Below are positions 63,676 to 64,000 of a stretch of DNA of 64,000 nt, one piece after another. The first letter of the stretch is position 1. Each line of letters opens with the position of its first letter. This stretch comes from Anaerolineales bacterium (GTDB taxonomy: Bacteria > Chloroflexota > Anaerolineae > Anaerolineales > Villigracilaceae), in NCBI GenBank assembly GCA_014860745.1, contig JACZJC010000078.1, forward strand, positions 62,001-126,000. Direction: 5' to 3'. The position numbers were made by a program, and so were the translations under genes. The notes under the pieces were generated by a model. It made no database searches, was not told where the DNA came from, and was given only the letters and a program-made list of their open reading frames with translations.

Positions 63676-63747
63676 TTAACGGTCAACAGGCGCGCTTCGA
63701 GAAGGGATGAATTTTTTGCAGGCTGTTGCAATACGAGTCAAGTTCAT
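63676..63747 (-). CDS. 23-codon leader peptide of the ABC transporter operon
   Basis: ATG at 63747 lies 10 bases after AAAGGAG (63764-63758). The frame begins MNLTRIATACKK and ends SAPVDR at a TAA. It is too short and too placed within the attenuator to be an ordinary protein. The terminal codons encode the segment (GAAGCGCGCC) that can pair either with the ribosome binding site region or with the terminator arm, so translation would control folding. The stop lies within the perfect palindrome GACCGTTAACGGTC. No enrichment in one amino acid is seen, so a drug or ribosome-state sensor is more likely than amino acid control. Confidence 0.65.
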   Translation of the reverse strand: MNLTRIATACKKFIPSRSAPVDR

Positions 63748-63788
63748 TTGAAGCGCGCTCCTTTCTTTTGGAATTTAATTACCGTTGC

Positions 63789-63818
63789 AGTTTACAACAA
63801 AAGCGCGCGGCTTGTCAA
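63789..63818 (-). promoter_or_regulatory. Promoter of the attenuator leader and ABC genes
   Basis: On the minus strand TTGACA (63818-63813) and TAAACT (63794-63789) are 18 bases apart. The start is expected near 63782, giving a leader of about 160 bases to the terminator. Confidence 0.7.
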
Positions 63819-63917
63819 GAGAATCGATGTCACGTGATTCGAGTCATCGGATTTCGTTGATGTTTGTCCTCCCGTGCAAAATATTATTCGGACTACAATA
63901 GAAGTATCGGAGGCTGC

Positions 63918-64000
63918 ATGCGAACCATACTTTTACGCGCGCGTTATTGGCGGATCGTTCTATTTTTTTTCCGTGTTGTTTTGAATGTCGTTTTTTGGGA
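63918..64000 (+). CDS. AarF/UbiB-type ABC1 kinase-like protein (5' part only)
   Basis: Only 27 codons lie in the window, starting at ATG behind GGAGGC. The N-terminus MRTILLRARYWRIV followed by a hydrophobic FFF..VVLNVVFW segment matches the beginning of UbiB/AarF-family kinases common in Chloroflexota. Identification rests on this short start only. Confidence 0.5.
   Translation, partial: MRTILLRARYWRIVLFFFRVVLNVVFW

Larger units (their letters stand above)
63593..63917. promoter_or_regulatory. Divergent regulatory region of the ABC pair and the UbiB-like gene
   Basis: This 325-base gap holds the minus-strand promoter, leader peptide and terminator described separately. The part near 63840-63900 contains TACAAT (63894-63899), a possible -10 box for the plus-strand kinase gene, without a good -35 box. 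Confidence 0.6.

Noticed and set aside
1-64000. CRISPR arrays, prophage or insertion sequences
   Set aside because: No regularly spaced repeats, no transposase or integrase pattern and no phage structural genes were recognised.

Overview
The window is a gene-dense bacterial chromosome segment. No rRNA, tRNA, CRISPR array, phage or insertion sequence was seen. Gene content points to a Chloroflexota bacterium of the Anaerolineae type: many large GT-C/YfhO membrane glycosyltransferases, YwiC-like and VTT membrane proteins, a biotin-dependent acyl-CoA carboxylase with acyl-CoA dehydrogenases, lipoproteins with Thr/Pro/Ala-rich linkers, and a joint mre-min cluster. This assignment is an inference from gene style; no marker rRNA is present.

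Layout. 1-15.6 kb, mostly minus strand: a partial saccharopine-dehydrogenase-like gene, an ICMT-like methyltransferase, a CYTH phosphatase, a three-gene biotin carboxylase set (BCCP, accC, pccB) with a nested palindromic repeat inside it, a lipoprotein, three large membrane proteins for surface glycans and an acyl-CoA dehydrogenase. 15.7-20.1 kb, plus strand: a complete polyamine-type ABC importer (binding protein, ATPase, two permeases) with a recognisable promoter, a very strong hairpin after the binding protein gene, and a terminator. 20.2-24.5 kb, plus: SET-domain protein, GT-C protein, CPBP protease, acetyltransferase, ComEA-like DNA-binding protein, methyltransferase. 24.5-40.4 kb, mostly minus: a second acyl-CoA dehydrogenase, YwiC-like protein, rsmD, a UroD-like protein, then a surface-polysaccharide block (acetyltransferase, FemAB-like protein, deacetylase, GT-C proteins, GtrA, UDP-glucuronate decarboxylase-like SDR) and a G5-domain/beta-propeller lipoprotein. 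40.4-47.9 kb: scpB and rluB (plus), then CBS-ACT protein, M20 peptidase, VTT protein, cyclophilin, udk, thioredoxin-DUF2892 fusion, DUF2892 protein and DegV (minus).

48.0-57.3 kb, plus: mreB-mreC-mreD-mrdA-minC-minD-minE-rodA-gltX, which joins the lateral wall elongation machinery and the division-site selection system in one run. 57.3-63.6 kb, minus: a class III cyclase-like protein, RtcB, a SnoaL-like protein and two ABC exporter half-transporters. The window ends with the start of an AarF/UbiB-type kinase gene.

The most notable feature lies at 63.6-63.82 kb, upstream of the ABC half-transporter pair. A sigma70-like promoter is followed by a 23-codon reading frame with a good ribosome binding site, mutually exclusive GC-rich pairing segments, and an intrinsic terminator just before the first ABC gene. 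The two ABC proteins show the asymmetric nucleotide-binding sites typical of heterodimeric drug exporters. This architecture fits a ribosome-sensing transcription attenuator, comparable in logic to bmrB-bmrCD of Bacillus subtilis.
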